From NCBI GenBank assembly GCA_018402255.1, contig JAGYIS010000003.1:1-64000 (forward strand): DNA of 64,000 nt, written 5' to 3'. The notes beneath the pieces were generated by a model. It saw only the letters and a program-made list of their open reading frames with translations, was not told the origin of the DNA and did not search any database. Below are positions 53,161-63,389 of this stretch, piece by piece. How positions within the stretch are numbered: position 1 is the first letter of the stretch; every line of letters begins with the position of its first letter. The position numbers and the translations under genes are program-made. The DNA is from Marinobacter sp. Its GTDB lineage: Bacteria; Pseudomonadota; Gammaproteobacteria; Pseudomonadales; Oleiphilaceae.

Positions 53161-55164
53161 CTAGGTATCCCCTGTCGATGATTGTTCGGCAGCATATGGC
53201 CGCCCCAGATGGTATCCCATGGATCCGTCAATACCCAGTTTACAGAGTACCGAGTATTCAGCTGCGGTTTCCACTCCCGTCGCAAAAACCTTCACACCCC
53301 GGCTGCGCGCGATGGCGACAACGGATTGTAGCCAAAACCGGTTCTCATCGTGACCGTCCAGATTGTGAATAAAACTGTTGTCGATGCGCAGCGCCTTGAA
53401 GGGCAGATTCTTCAAATAGCTGAACGGCACGCCACCAACGCCGAAATGGTCCACCAGTACCGGGACGCCCAGCCGCACCAGCGCCCGCACCAGTAATCCG
53501 ACCTCCTTGCGATGATGGTGAATGGCCTGCTCTGCAATGCCGACCCAGAGCCGGCTCACCAGGTCACCGGCGGCAGTCAGGCTTGACACAATCTCATCCC
53601 TGAAGGCCGGGTCTGCCACTGACGCATTGCCCAGTGAAATCGCCAGGCGTTCCTGCGGATGCCGGGCAAGTCGCTCTATTACCCTTTGCACCAGCAATCG
53701 GTCGATATCGGCAATCAACCCCAGGCGCTCCGCCATGGGCACAAACAAACCTGCTTTGAGCACACCGTCAGCGGTATTGATGCGTGAAAACACCTGATGA
53801 TGCACCAGCGCCTGAGACTCGCCCTGCACCATCGGCTGAAGCCACAAAGACAACTCCCGGTCGCGAACGGCCTGACTGATGATGACGCGCCAGGTTTCCA
53901 TATTGTGATGGGTATCCAGACCACCCTCCGCCAGCCAGCAACACGACTCTTCCCGTTGCTGCGCCGCGCGCAGGGCCTCGTCAGAGGCCGCCAGCAAGTC
54001 TCGGCTGCCGGCGCCCTCGACGGTCACCGCCAGGCCGGCATGGATAACCGTGTCCATGGGCGCAGCAAGGTCGGCGTAGATGCCATCGAGGGTCGCCAGC
54101 AACTGGTCGGCCCAGATCCGGACATCCACGGCGGACGCGCCTGGCATAAACACGGCAAACTCTGCGCCGGTTCGGCGCCCGGCAAACGAGCCAGCGTGCT
54201 GTTTGACAAAATCCCTGAGACCGCCCGCGACCTGCTTCAACAACCGATCACCTTCACTACGACCGTAGGCACGGGTGTAGTCGGCAAAGTAACCAAGCTG
54301 GATCATAATCAAGACACCCGGCGCAGACCTTTCCTCGGATTCAAGCTCAGCCCTCAGCCGCTGATCAAACGCAGAACGGCTCGCCAGGCCGGTCACCGGG
54401 TCCTCGTTGTTCACCTTGCGCAGATGCTGTATTAATTTACCCTGTCCCTGAAACAGCTGACCGAGATCATCCGCCATCTGGTTCATCGCGTCCGTCACCT
54501 GATTCAGTTCACGGGTCGAACGAACCTGAACACGCTTGCGGAAATCCCGCTGGCCCAGGGCCCGGGCCTGGGCCTCGACATCCTTGAGCGGGCGCAACAG
54601 CCGGCGCAGCAAAAGATACAGCGATAAAAGACCCGTACCACCAATGACCAGAACGCCCGCCAGCAAACCAACCGTGATTCGCCAAAGGTCGTCGTAGGCG
54701 CGCCCGGGATGACTGACCACCTGAACTTTACCCAGGCGGGACCAGCCCCGAACCACCTCGGCCTCGGCCATTGTCGGCGGCAGGGCCGCTGAACGGATAA
54801 ACCAATCCGGCGCTGCGGTGCCCTGCAAAACCATACGTCGGCCTGCGATAACCTCACCATCGTGCCCCACATACTCGACGGAGAGATAGCGACCGCTGTC
54901 GAATACCGCGTCAATCAAAGAGGCCGAGGCCACCGGATCCGCGCCATCAATGGCGTTAGACAAAGACAAACCCGTGGCTGTAGCGCCATCTTTGGCGTGA
55001 TCACCCAGCTGATCCGCCACATAATCCCTGAAATAGCCGTAGCTGGTCGCAAACGCAGCGACAAGAATGAGCACCAGCAAACCGCCGGTGAACAACAACA
55101 ATGAGGTCTGCAGGGTGATGACTCCCCGCTGCTGACGAGTGAAATGTGCAAGCGTCCCTGCCAT
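53161..55164 (-). CDS. lapD: LapD-like c-di-GMP receptor with degenerate GGDEF and EAL
   Basis: The 667-residue protein has two membrane helices around a periplasmic domain of about 130 residues (LapD/MoxY-N type), then HAMP, GGDEF-like and EAL-like domains. The GGDEF site is degenerate (RRTGAEFAVF) and the EAL position reads HHQVFSR, so it probably binds rather than makes or cleaves c-di-GMP. LapD holds the protease LapG in the periplasm and so controls large adhesins. No lapG or adhesin gene is in the window. The start is uncertain: ATG 55164 is preferred over ATG 55236. It is divergent from a diguanylate cyclase gene. Confidence 0.8.
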   Translation of the reverse strand: MAGTLAHFTRQQRGVITLQTSLLLFTGGLLVLILVAAFATSYGYFRDYVADQLGDHAKDGATATGLSLSNAIDGADPVASASLIDAVFDSGRYLSVEYVGHDGEVIAGRRMVLQGTAAPDWFIRSAALPPTMAEAEVVRGWSRLGKVQVVSHPGRAYDDLWRITVGLLAGVLVIGGTGLLSLYLLLRRLLRPLKDVEAQARALGQRDFRKRVQVRSTRELNQVTDAMNQMADDLGQLFQGQGKLIQHLRKVNNEDPVTGLASRSAFDQRLRAELESEERSAPGVLIMIQLGYFADYTRAYGRSEGDRLLKQVAGGLRDFVKQHAGSFAGRRTGAEFAVFMPGASAVDVRIWADQLLATLDGIYADLAAPMDTVIHAGLAVTVEGAGSRDLLAASDEALRAAQQREESCCWLAEGGLDTHHNMETWRVIISQAVRDRELSLWLQPMVQGESQALVHHQVFSRINTADGVLKAGLFVPMAERLGLIADIDRLLVQRVIERLARHPQERLAISLGNASVADPAFRDEIVSSLTAAGDLVSRLWVGIAEQAIHHHRKEVGLLVRALVRLGVPVLVDHFGVGGVPFSYLKNLPFKALRIDNSFIHNLDGHDENRFWLQSVVAIARSRGVKVFATGVETAAEYSVLCKLGIDGSMGYHLGRPYAAEQSSTGDT

Positions 55165-55358
55165 GGCTGCTCGGGCCCCGGTCCGGTGAATGGTCTGTTG
55201 GCTGTGTGTGACCTGTACCGCAGAGTTGACAAACATTTACATAGCGCAACCTACGCCGACAACATTAAACACTATAGACTCTGCAAAAGGACTAAGGTTA
55301 AAAAGTTCGTCCTGCCGGATCGGACCACTAAAAACGAAAACAGACAGGCCGGAGCACA

Positions 55359-56973
55359 ATGAACGACGAAAGCCAGAAAGAAAAACTCAGGCAGCATTTT
55401 GCGCGCCGTGTCACCACCCAGGCCAGGGTGGTTCTGGATACCTGGCAGAAAATCCGTGAAGACCGTCAACATGCCGCGGGCCACCGGGAGGAGTTTTTCT
55501 CGGCGACCGACAAACTGGTGCGTTATGCCAAACGCTTCGAGATGGAGAGCCACACGGCGGCCGCCGAGCACATGCTCAACTTGCTGACCGACTGGCAACC
55601 TGACACGCCTCTGAATGAAGAGCGTGAACGCCAGCTCGAAGACGCCACCGAGGCACTGCGCCATTGCACCCAGCGACGCAGCGACCAGGAAGAAACGGAC
55701 ACCCCTCAGCAATACCGGCGCACTCCGGTTTACATTGCCTTGTCCAATCAGGAAATGGCCAGCCCGATTGATTCGGCAACTGGAATTTTTTGGATTTCGC
55801 GCATCGGCTTTCAGCGCCGCTTCAGAACTGGCCGAAGCCTGCGCCCTTAGCAAACCTGAAACCATTTTGATGGATGTTAATTTTGGCGGATCGGCCAACG
55901 CGGGGATCGGGACGGTGGAGCAACTGCAAGAGCAGCACGACACCCCCATTCCGATCATCTTCATGAGCGATGAAGATGGCACCATTGAAACCCGACTGAG
56001 AGCGTCCCGTTGTGGCGGCGAAGAATTCTTCTACCCGGCCGTGGACCCCGGCCAACTGATCGAGAAGATCGAAACCTACACCCACGGCAACACCGTCGAG
56101 CCTTATAAGGTGCTGGTTCTGGACGACTCCCGGGCCCAGGCCAAATATATGGAGACGGTGCTCAAGAAAGCGGGCATGACCGCCCACATCATCACCGACC
56201 CCATGCAAATCATTCATGCGCTGGAAGAGTTTTCTCCGGAAATCATCATTCTCGACATGTACATGCCCGGCTGCACAGGCATGGAGATTGCCCGGGTTAT
56301 TCGGCAGCAGGATCGTTTTCACAGCGTACCGATCATCTACCTGTCGGCCGAAGAAGACGTCACCAAGCAGCTGCACGCCATGAGCCTGGGCGGCGACGAC
56401 TTCCTGACCAAACCTATTGATCCAAAACACCTGATCGCCACGCTCCACAACCGTGGCCGCAGAGCTCGCTCGCTGCTGGCGCTGATGATCCGCGACAGCC
56501 TGACCGGCCTGTACAACCACACCCACACCCTGCACTTACTGGAACAGGAGATTGTGCGCGCCCGGCAAAAGCAGCAGCCCCTGTGCTTCGCCATGCTCGA
56601 CATCGATTATTTCAAGAAGGTAAACGACACCTTCGGCCATCCGATTGGTGACCGCGTGCTGCGCAGCCTGTCCATGTTCCTCAAGCAACGCCTGCGGAAA
56701 ACCGATCACATCGGCCGCTACGGTGGCGAAGAGTTTGCCATCATCCTGCCCAACACCCGCCCGGGTGACGCCCGCAATGTGCTGAATGAAATCCGTGAAC
56801 GGTTCTCTGAGTTGCTACAGCCTGCTGGCGACCGGGAATTTAACGTCACCTTCAGCTGCGGCATTTCAAGCTGGCAGGACGACAATGCCCAGATTCTGTG
56901 CGAGCGCGCAGACCGGGCCCTCTATACCTCCAAGGAACACGGGCGCAATTGCGTCACCCTGGCGGAATCCTGA
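55359..56973 (+). pseudogene. Receiver-receiver-GGDEF diguanylate cyclase, frame broken in receiver 1
   Basis: ATG 55359 (GGAG upstream) starts a helical N-terminal region (about 110 residues, perhaps a degenerate Hpt) and the first strand of a receiver, TPVYIALSNQEMASPI. The rest continues in another frame: RQLEFFGFRASAF, TILMDVNFGG, a second receiver (VLVLDDSRA, IILDMYMPG, LTKPIDP) and a GGDEF domain with active RYGGEEF and an RKTD inhibitory site. Removing one GATT of GATT-GATT at 55766-55773 rejoins the frames as MASPIRQLEFF; removing one A also works. If intact it would make c-di-GMP. The second part could be expressed alone as an active cyclase. Confidence 0.8.
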
Positions 56974-56979
56974 GCCCTC

Positions 56980-57004
56980 GGGGCCGGGCACAGCGCCCGG
57001 CCCC
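56980..57004 (+). terminator. GC-rich hairpin after the diguanylate cyclase gene
   Basis: GGGGCCGGGC pairs perfectly with GCCCGGCCCC around a five-base loop, seven bases past the stop. No T-run follows. Confidence 0.5.
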
Positions 57005-57232
57005 ATGAAACCAATGTCGAATACCGACTCCGCCTGTCATCTACGACAATCATCGTTATCAACGAAATGTCATCGCACGGATACCATTTGCTGTGTAATC
57101 TTTTAAAGGCTGATGGACGACAGGCAAGATTGTCAAAAAGTGTTGATCTGAAGGTAACAAGTACGCACCATTGAGGTAACGTGCCGTCATCGTCGGCGAT
57201 CCTGAAAAAAAGATATCAAGGCAGACAGAACC

Positions 57233-57673
57233 ATGTCGACCATACTTGTACTCCATGGCCCCAACCTCAACATGCTCGGCACCCGGGAACCGGAGGTTTA
57301 TGGCTATGAGACTCTGGCGGACATCGACGACCGTTTGCGGGGAAAGGCAGCAGAGAAGGGCCACCATCTGCTGCACCTGCAATCCAACGCAGAGTATGAG
57401 TTGATCGAGCGGATACACGAAGCCCGGGCCGAGGGGGTGGATTTTGTCATCATCAATCCCGCCGCCTTCACCCACACCAGCATCGCCCTTCGGGATGCCA
57501 TGCTGGCGTCCGGCATTCCGTTCATTGAGGTGCATCTTTCTAACGTGCATGCGCGTGAGCCCTTCCGCCATCACTCCTATTTTTCAGATATCGCCGAAGG
57601 CGTTATCTGCGGGCTGGGCAGCCAGGGTTATGACCTGGCCCTGCAGGCTGCCCTGCATCGAATTCACCGATAG
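57233..57673 (+). CDS. aroQ: Type II 3-dehydroquinate dehydratase
   Basis: The 146-residue protein has [17 protein letters not shown] (with the catalytic-loop Arg), [15 protein letters not shown] and [18 protein letters not shown] (catalytic His). It dehydrates 3-dehydroquinate in the shikimate pathway. It is followed 27 bases later by accB, as in many gammaproteobacteria. A 259-base region upstream must hold the promoter; I see no clear operator in it. Confidence 0.97.
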   Translation: MSTILVLHGPNLNMLGTREPEVYGYETLADIDDRLRGKAAEKGHHLLHLQSNAEYELIERIHEARAEGVDFVIINPAAFTHTSIALRDAMLASGIPFIEVHLSNVHAREPFRHHSYFSDIAEGVICGLGSQGYDLALQAALHRIHR

Positions 57674-57700
57674 ACCAGAGACAACGGGACTGGAACAGTT

Positions 57701-58162
57701 ATGGATATTCGCAAGATTAAAAAGCTGATTGAACTGCTCGAGGAATCAGACGTCGAAGAGCTGGAGATCCACGAGGGAGACGACTCGGTTCGTATTTCCC
57801 GCCGTCGCGAGCAAGCCGCCTCCGCCGGTCATTACGTGAGCCACTACTCCGCCCCCGCCCCACAAGCACCGGCCCCGGCTGCCGAAGCGGCACCCGCAAG
57901 CGCGCCTGCGGCGCCCGCAGCGATCAATGGCCATGCCGTAAAATCGCCCATGGTCGGCACCTTCTACCGGTCGCCGTCACCCAGCGCCTCCGCCTTCATT
58001 GAAGTAGGCCAGAAGGTGAATGCGGGCGACGTCATCTGCATTGTTGAAGCCATGAAGATGATGAACCAGATCGAGGCCGACAAAGCCGGCACTGTCACCG
58101 AAATTCTGGTCGAAAACGGCCAGCCGGTGGAGTTTGACCAGCCCCTGGTCGTCATTTCCTGA
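57701..58162 (+). CDS. accB: Biotin carboxyl carrier protein of acetyl-CoA carboxylase
   Basis: The 153-residue protein has an N-terminal helix ([20 protein letters not shown]), an Ala/Pro-rich linker (about residues 48-75) and a C-terminal biotinyl domain. The acceptor lysine is in EAMKMMNQ. It carries the carboxyl group between AccC and the AccAD transferase in fatty-acid synthesis. It is transcribed with accC. Confidence 0.97.
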   Translation: MDIRKIKKLIELLEESDVEELEIHEGDDSVRISRRREQAASAGHYVSHYSAPAPQAPAPAAEAAPASAPAAPAAINGHAVKSPMVGTFYRSPSPSASAFIEVGQKVNAGDVICIVEAMKMMNQIEADKAGTVTEILVENGQPVEFDQPLVVIS

Positions 58163-58180
58163 ACTCGGTGATTGCAAACC

Positions 58181-59527
58181 ATGGCTATGTTAGAAAAAGT
58201 TCTGATCGCAAACCGCGGTGAAATCGCCCTGCGCATCCTCCGCGCCTGCAAAGAGCTGGGCATCAAGACAGTGGCGATTCACTCCCAGGTAGACCGTGAT
58301 CTCATGCACGTTCGCCTGGCTGACGAAACCGTCTGCATCGGCCCGAACAGTCCGACTGAAAGCTACCTGAACATCCCGGCCATTATCAGCGCAGCGGAAG
58401 TAACCGATTCGGTGGGCATTCATCCAGGCTACGGCTTTCTGGCTGAGAACGCCGATTTTGCCGAGCAGGTTGAGAAAAGTGGCTTCCGCTTTATCGGCCC
58501 CCGGGCAGAAACCATCCGCCTGATGGGCAACAAGGTGTCGGCCATCGAGGCCATGAAAAAGGCCGGCGTCCCGACGGTTCCCGGCTCTGACGGCCCGCTG
58601 ACAGAGGATGATGAACGCAATCTGATGCTGGCTCGCCAGATCGGTTATCCGGTAATGATCAAAGCTGCATCCGGTGGCGGTGGTCGGGGCATGCAGGTTG
58701 TGCATTCCGAGGCCGCCCTGCTCAAAGCCGTCCAGATTACCCAGACCGAAGCTAAAAATGCCTTCGGCGATCCAACCGTATATCTGGAAAAATTCCTGGA
58801 AACACCACGGCACGTGGAAGTTCAGGTACTGGCCGACATGCACGGCAACGTGATTCATCTTGGCGATCGGGACTGCTCCATGCAGCGCCGTAACCAGAAA
58901 GTCATCGAGGAAGCCCCGGCGCCGAACGTCAATCCGGAATCCCGGGAGCGCACCCTGAAGGCTTGCATCGATGCCTGCAAGGAAATTGGCTACGTGGGCG
59001 CAGGTACCTTTGAGTTCCTGTATCAGGACGGTGAGTTCTACTTTATCGAAATGAACACCCGGGTACAGGTTGAGCATCCGGTGTCTGAAATGGTCACCGG
59101 TGTCGACATCGTCCGCGAACAGCTGCGCATTGCCAGCGGCCTGCCGCTGCAATACAGCCAGGACGAGATCCACATCTCCGGCCACGCTATCGAATGCCGG
59201 ATCAACGCCGAAGATCCGCAGACCTTCGTGCCCAGCCCGGGCAAGGTCAAGCATTTCCATGCCCCTGGTGGTAACGGTATCCGTGTGGATTCCCATCTGT
59301 ACAGCGGTTATACCGTGCCGCCGTACTACGATTCTCTGATCGCCAAACTGATCACCTGGGGTGACGATCGGGAAATTGCCCGCCGGCGCATGAAGAACGC
59401 GCTGGATGAAATGGTGGTCGAGGGCATCAAGACCAATCAACCCCTGCATCGAAAACTGGTACGCGATGGCGGCTTTAAACAGGTAGACTTCACCATCCAC
59501 TACCTCGAGAAACTGATGCGGGATTAA
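58181..59527 (+). CDS. accC: Biotin carboxylase of acetyl-CoA carboxylase
   Basis: The 448-residue ATP-grasp enzyme has [19 protein letters not shown], the glycine-rich [11 protein letters not shown] loop, [13 protein letters not shown], and the catalytic-site [17 protein letters not shown]. It carboxylates biotin on AccB using ATP and bicarbonate. ATG 58181 or ATG 58187 may be the start. prmA follows two bases after the stop. Confidence 0.97.
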   Translation: MAMLEKVLIANRGEIALRILRACKELGIKTVAIHSQVDRDLMHVRLADETVCIGPNSPTESYLNIPAIISAAEVTDSVGIHPGYGFLAENADFAEQVEKSGFRFIGPRAETIRLMGNKVSAIEAMKKAGVPTVPGSDGPLTEDDERNLMLARQIGYPVMIKAASGGGGRGMQVVHSEAALLKAVQITQTEAKNAFGDPTVYLEKFLETPRHVEVQVLADMHGNVIHLGDRDCSMQRRNQKVIEEAPAPNVNPESRERTLKACIDACKEIGYVGAGTFEFLYQDGEFYFIEMNTRVQVEHPVSEMVTGVDIVREQLRIASGLPLQYSQDEIHISGHAIECRINAEDPQTFVPSPGKVKHFHAPGGNGIRVDSHLYSGYTVPPYYDSLIAKLITWGDDREIARRRMKNALDEMVVEGIKTNQPLHRKLVRDGGFKQVDFTIHYLEKLMRD

Positions 59528-59529
59528 CC

Positions 59530-60426
59530 ATGCCCTGGATACAACTCCAGATTCCAGCTGATCCGGACACTGCGGATCAGCTGGAGGACCTGTTAATGGA
59601 AATGGGCTCAGACGCCGTTTCCATGGAAGATGCAGCCGACCAACCCCTGTACGAACCCGACCCCGGCACCACACCGCTCTGGAGCCAGACCACCGTCACC
59701 GGATTGTTTCAGTCTGACCGGAACATAGAGCAACTGTGCTCCGATATCCGCGATGCCTGGCATCAGCAAACCCAGCAATCCCTGGCCGAGATTGACGTCA
59801 CCCTGGTTGAAGACAAAGACTGGGAACGGGCCTGGATGGACGATTTTCATCCCCTGCAGTTTGGTGAACGCCTGTGGATTGTGCCCAGCTGGTGCGATGC
59901 ACCAGACCCCGACGCCGCCAATCTTCTGCTGGACCCTGGCCTTGCCTTTGGCACGGGCACTCACCCGACCACTGCGCTTTGTTTGCAATGGCTGGACGGT
60001 CAGGATGTGGCCGGAAAACAGATTACTGACTATGGCTGCGGCTCGGGCATACTGGGCCTCGCCGCCCTGCTGCTTGGCGCTGATCATGTGATCGGTGTCG
60101 ACACCGACCCCCAGGCCCTGGAAGCGAGCCGAGACAATGCCCGCCGTAACGGTGTTGAAGACCGCCGACTGGACCTGTACCTGCCCGGTAACGACCCGGA
60201 CACCCGTGCTGACGTAATGCTCGCCAACATTCTGGCCCAGCCCCTGATCAGCCTGGCACCCAGATTGGCCGAGCTGACCCTGCCCGGAGGCCACCTGGTG
60301 CTTTCCGGCATCCTGTCCCATCAGGCCCGGGAAGTCATGGCCGCCTACGAGCCCTGGTTTGTGATGGACGAGCCGGAACAGAAAGAAGACTGGATACGCC
60401 TCACAGGACGGCGCAAGGACGGATGA
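59530..60426 (+). CDS. prmA: Ribosomal protein L11 methyltransferase
   Basis: The 298-residue protein has the PrmA N-terminal substrate-recognition domain and a SAM-binding domain. Landmarks are DPGLAFGTGTHPTT, DYGCGSGILGLAALLLGA and LANILAQPL. It trimethylates ribosomal protein L11. It is packed directly after accC, as in relatives. Confidence 0.96.
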   Translation: MPWIQLQIPADPDTADQLEDLLMEMGSDAVSMEDAADQPLYEPDPGTTPLWSQTTVTGLFQSDRNIEQLCSDIRDAWHQQTQQSLAEIDVTLVEDKDWERAWMDDFHPLQFGERLWIVPSWCDAPDPDAANLLLDPGLAFGTGTHPTTALCLQWLDGQDVAGKQITDYGCGSGILGLAALLLGADHVIGVDTDPQALEASRDNARRNGVEDRRLDLYLPGNDPDTRADVMLANILAQPLISLAPRLAELTLPGGHLVLSGILSHQAREVMAAYEPWFVMDEPEQKEDWIRLTGRRKDG

Positions 60427-60510
60427 CGGGCACGGCGTTAACGACTAAACTGCCTTATTCGTAACGATCGTGCCACGATCGATCAGCGATCAAGCTTTCA
60501 GGAACGAAGC

Positions 60511-61776
60511 ATGACCCAAAGCAGCCTGCAAACACAGTGTCCCAATTGCGAAACCCGTTTCCGGGTGACCGACGAGCAACTCAGTATCGCCGGGGGCAAG
60601 GTTCGTTGTGGCAGCTGCATGAAGGTATTCAACGCCGTTGAACATCAGGTCAGCAAAGCCGCTGGCAGCACCGCTGCAGAAAAGACGACCCCCAAGGCTC
60701 CAGACACCGGCAACTCGGCATCGGGCTCCCTGTCCGGAGCGGACGAAGACGATTTCGTGTTTGCAGACAACCCGGAAGAGGATGCCGCCGAAGGTCGCTA
60801 CGCGGGCACCAAGCTGACCTTTTCAGACGACGAGCTGAGCGACAGTTTCCGTGGTTTTAACGAGACCGAGCAGTCCCAATACCAGGACGATGATCTGGCG
60901 TCCGACAAACACGTCGTTGATGAAAGCTGGGCCGAGGCCATGCTGTCGGACGATCAACCCAAACAGGCGCCGGAGCAGCCTCCGGCGAGCGAACCCACAC
61001 CCGAACCGCAAAAATCCGCCAAAGACGAACGCGCTCGCCCGGCGCTTGATCTGACGCCTCCGGAACAGCAGCCAACCACTGAGCCGACTGAGGAACTCAC
61101 AGCGGACGCATCCGAGCCATCTGCCTCTCAACCAGAAGGCGCGCTGGCCTCAGCCAATGAGCTGACGCTAGCCGCAACGGAGGATGACCGGCCAACCAGC
61201 GCGCCAGAACATCGGCCACGACCAGAACAGTCGTCCGATACTCTCTACCGGGATTTGCGCAGAGACCCGGTCTCGGTCAATCAGGGTGGCAGCCGCCTGC
61301 GTACCGCGCTTTGGGCGATCGTTGTTGTTGCCCTTCTGGGCGCTCTGGTGGCCCAAGTGACCTACTTTCAATTTGACCGGCTGTCGGCCGTGCCGCAACT
61401 GCGGCCGCTCTATGAGAAAGGCTGTGAACTTGCCGGCTGCGACCTCAAGCCGCTGATCAACATCGAAGCCATACAGAGCCGCAAACTGGTGGTAAGGACC
61501 GACCCCGGCAATCGCAGCCAGTTGATTGTGGATGCGGAGATCGTCAATCGCGCCGGCTTTGAACAGCCGTTCCCGGCCATTGCGCTAACCTTCTCAAACC
61601 TCAACGGTGACATCGTGGCGCAAAGCACATTTACGCCCGACGAATACCTTGCGGGTGAGGCCGAGTCACTGGACACCATGCCCCCGGAAACTCCGGTGAG
61701 AATCGCCATCAGCATTCGTGACCCGGGTCGCGATGCGGTAAATTACAATCTGAGCTTCCGGCCCTGGGCACCCTGA
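60511..61776 (+). CDS. Zinc-ribbon DUF3426 membrane protein
   Basis: The 421-residue protein has an N-terminal MJ0042-type zinc ribbon (C10, C13, C33, C36 in CPNC and CGSC). A long acidic, Pro/Glu/Ser-rich linker (about 50-255) leads to one membrane helix (about 268-290) and a C-terminal DUF3426 domain. It probably spans the inner membrane with the ribbon in the cytoplasm. Function is unknown. DUF3426 genes sit between prmA and dusB in related genomes, as here. Confidence 0.85.
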   Translation: MTQSSLQTQCPNCETRFRVTDEQLSIAGGKVRCGSCMKVFNAVEHQVSKAAGSTAAEKTTPKAPDTGNSASGSLSGADEDDFVFADNPEEDAAEGRYAGTKLTFSDDELSDSFRGFNETEQSQYQDDDLASDKHVVDESWAEAMLSDDQPKQAPEQPPASEPTPEPQKSAKDERARPALDLTPPEQQPTTEPTEELTADASEPSASQPEGALASANELTLAATEDDRPTSAPEHRPRPEQSSDTLYRDLRRDPVSVNQGGSRLRTALWAIVVVALLGALVAQVTYFQFDRLSAVPQLRPLYEKGCELAGCDLKPLINIEAIQSRKLVVRTDPGNRSQLIVDAEIVNRAGFEQPFPAIALTFSNLNGDIVAQSTFTPDEYLAGEAESLDTMPPETPVRIAISIRDPGRDAVNYNLSFRPWAP

Positions 61777-61975
61777 CGCCAGTCAGGAGCCACGGCTGAC
61801 CGAGCAAAAGTCAACCAGAAAGCACGAAAAATAATCAATTTTTTAAGCCATTTCCCTCTTCAATCACACCGTCCCCAGCGGTATCATTACCGCCCTTCGG
61901 AATGGGGCCGGTCATAATTTGAACAACCGCTCCACACCGAAACTTGCTTAACTCGCTGTGACACGGACTCAGATC

Positions 61976-62974
61976 ATGCTGCCGACGGCAAAAATCGGGC
62001 CGTACACCTTGCCCAACCCGCTCATTGTTGCGCCTATGGCCGGCGTAACGGATCGCCCGTTCCGGCAGCTTTGCCGGCGCATGGGGGCTGGCCTGGCAGT
62101 GTCAGAAATGGTCATAGCAGACAGCAAGCTCTGGCATACGCGCAAATCCCGCACCCGCATGAATCATCAGGGTGAGCCAGAACCCCGGTCGGTACAGATA
62201 GCGGGCGGTGATCCGCAGATGCTGGCGGATGCAGCCCGGCAGAATGCCGAGTTTGGTGCTCAGATTATCGACATCAATATGGGCTGTCCGGCCAAAAAAG
62301 TGTGCAACAAGGCCGCCGGCTCAGCCTTGATGAAGGATGAGAAGCTGGTACAGGAAATTCTGGAAGCCGTGGTTAACGCGGTAGACATTCCGGTCACCCT
62401 GAAAATGCGCACTGGCTGGGACCAGGACAACCGCAACGCAACGGTCATCGCCCGCATGGCGGAGGACGCCGGCATACAGGCCATCGCCGTGCATGGTCGC
62501 ACCCGCGCCGATAAATACAACGGGGACGCGGAGTACGACACCATCGCCGAAGTAAAGGCCTGCGTGGGCATTCCGGTGTTCGCGAATGGCGACATTACTA
62601 CTCCGGAGAAAGCCCGTCAGGTTCTCGAATACACCGGTGCCGATGGCTTGCTGATCGGTCGCGGTGCTCAGGGCCGACCCTGGATCTTCCGGGAAATATT
62701 GCATTTCCTGCAAACCGGAGAGCACCTGCAGGCGCCGCCACTGAACGAGGTGGAGCAGATTCTGACAGAACATCTGGCAGAGCTGCACAGTTTCTACGGT
62801 GAAAAAATGGGTGTGCGTATCGCCAGAAAACACGTGGGCTGGTATCTGCAGTCACACGACGAAAGCAAACAGTTCCGCCAACGCTTCAACGCGATTGAAG
62901 ATGCGCTGGAGCAGAAAGACCGCATCGAACAGTATTTTTCAGGCTTACGAAATGGAGAGGTATTCGCAGCATGA
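61976..62974 (+). CDS. dusB: tRNA-dihydrouridine synthase B
   Basis: The 332-residue TIM-barrel flavoenzyme has [14 protein letters not shown], the catalytic cysteine in [13 protein letters not shown], and FMN-binding [13 protein letters not shown] and GDITTPEKA. It reduces uridine to dihydrouridine in the tRNA D-loop. The start is either ATG 61976 or GTG 61958; neither has a strong ribosome site. Its stop overlaps the fis start (ATGA), the conserved dusB-fis operon. Confidence 0.95.
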   Translation: MLPTAKIGPYTLPNPLIVAPMAGVTDRPFRQLCRRMGAGLAVSEMVIADSKLWHTRKSRTRMNHQGEPEPRSVQIAGGDPQMLADAARQNAEFGAQIIDINMGCPAKKVCNKAAGSALMKDEKLVQEILEAVVNAVDIPVTLKMRTGWDQDNRNATVIARMAEDAGIQAIAVHGRTRADKYNGDAEYDTIAEVKACVGIPVFANGDITTPEKARQVLEYTGADGLLIGRGAQGRPWIFREILHFLQTGEHLQAPPLNEVEQILTEHLAELHSFYGEKMGVRIARKHVGWYLQSHDESKQFRQRFNAIEDALEQKDRIEQYFSGLRNGEVFAA

Positions 62975-63288
62975 CCGCTGAGACTTTGGCAAACGACAAC
63001 CTGAGCACACCGGCCAACGATGACATGCATCAGTTGCACACGGTGAATAACAGCGGCAACAGCGTCACCCTGCGTGACAGCGTGGAAGTTGCTCTGAAGA
63101 ACTATTTTGAGCAACTGGACGGCGCGCCCGTCTCCGAAGTGTACCAGCTGGTACTGTCGGAAGTGGAAGCGCCGCTGCTCGAACAGGTGATGAAATACAC
63201 CCGCAACAACCAGACCAAGGCATCCACCATGCTTGGCCTCAATCGCGGCACCCTGCGCAAGAAACTCAAGCAGTACGGTCTGCTATAA
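62971..63288 (+). CDS. fis: Nucleoid-associated regulator Fis
   Basis: The 105-residue protein has a C-terminal helix-turn-helix ([20 protein letters not shown]) and helix B region [13 protein letters not shown], matching Fis. Fis bends DNA and regulates growth-phase-dependent transcription and recombination. It is coupled to dusB, and a terminator follows. Confidence 0.95.
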   Translation: MTAETLANDNLSTPANDDMHQLHTVNNSGNSVTLRDSVEVALKNYFEQLDGAPVSEVYQLVLSEVEAPLLEQVMKYTRNNQTKASTMLGLNRGTLRKKLKQYGLL

Positions 63289-63303
63289 TCAGACCAGACC
63301 CAA

Positions 63304-63343
63304 AAGGGCCTCCCGGATCCGTTCGCGAGGCCCTTGTTCTTTC
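63304..63343 (+). terminator. Terminator of dusB-fis
   Basis: AAGGGCCTC pairs perfectly with GAGGCCCTT around a 14-base loop, followed by GTTCTTTC, a modest T-rich tail. Confidence 0.75.
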
Positions 63344-63389
63344 TACCCAGGCTACATCCGGCTTATCTGACCAGCGAAGAAAGTGACCC

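Noticed and set aside
58190..59674. 494-codon frame antisense to accC
   Set aside because: accC on the plus strand is unmistakable; the antisense product has no motif and is a high-G+C shadow.
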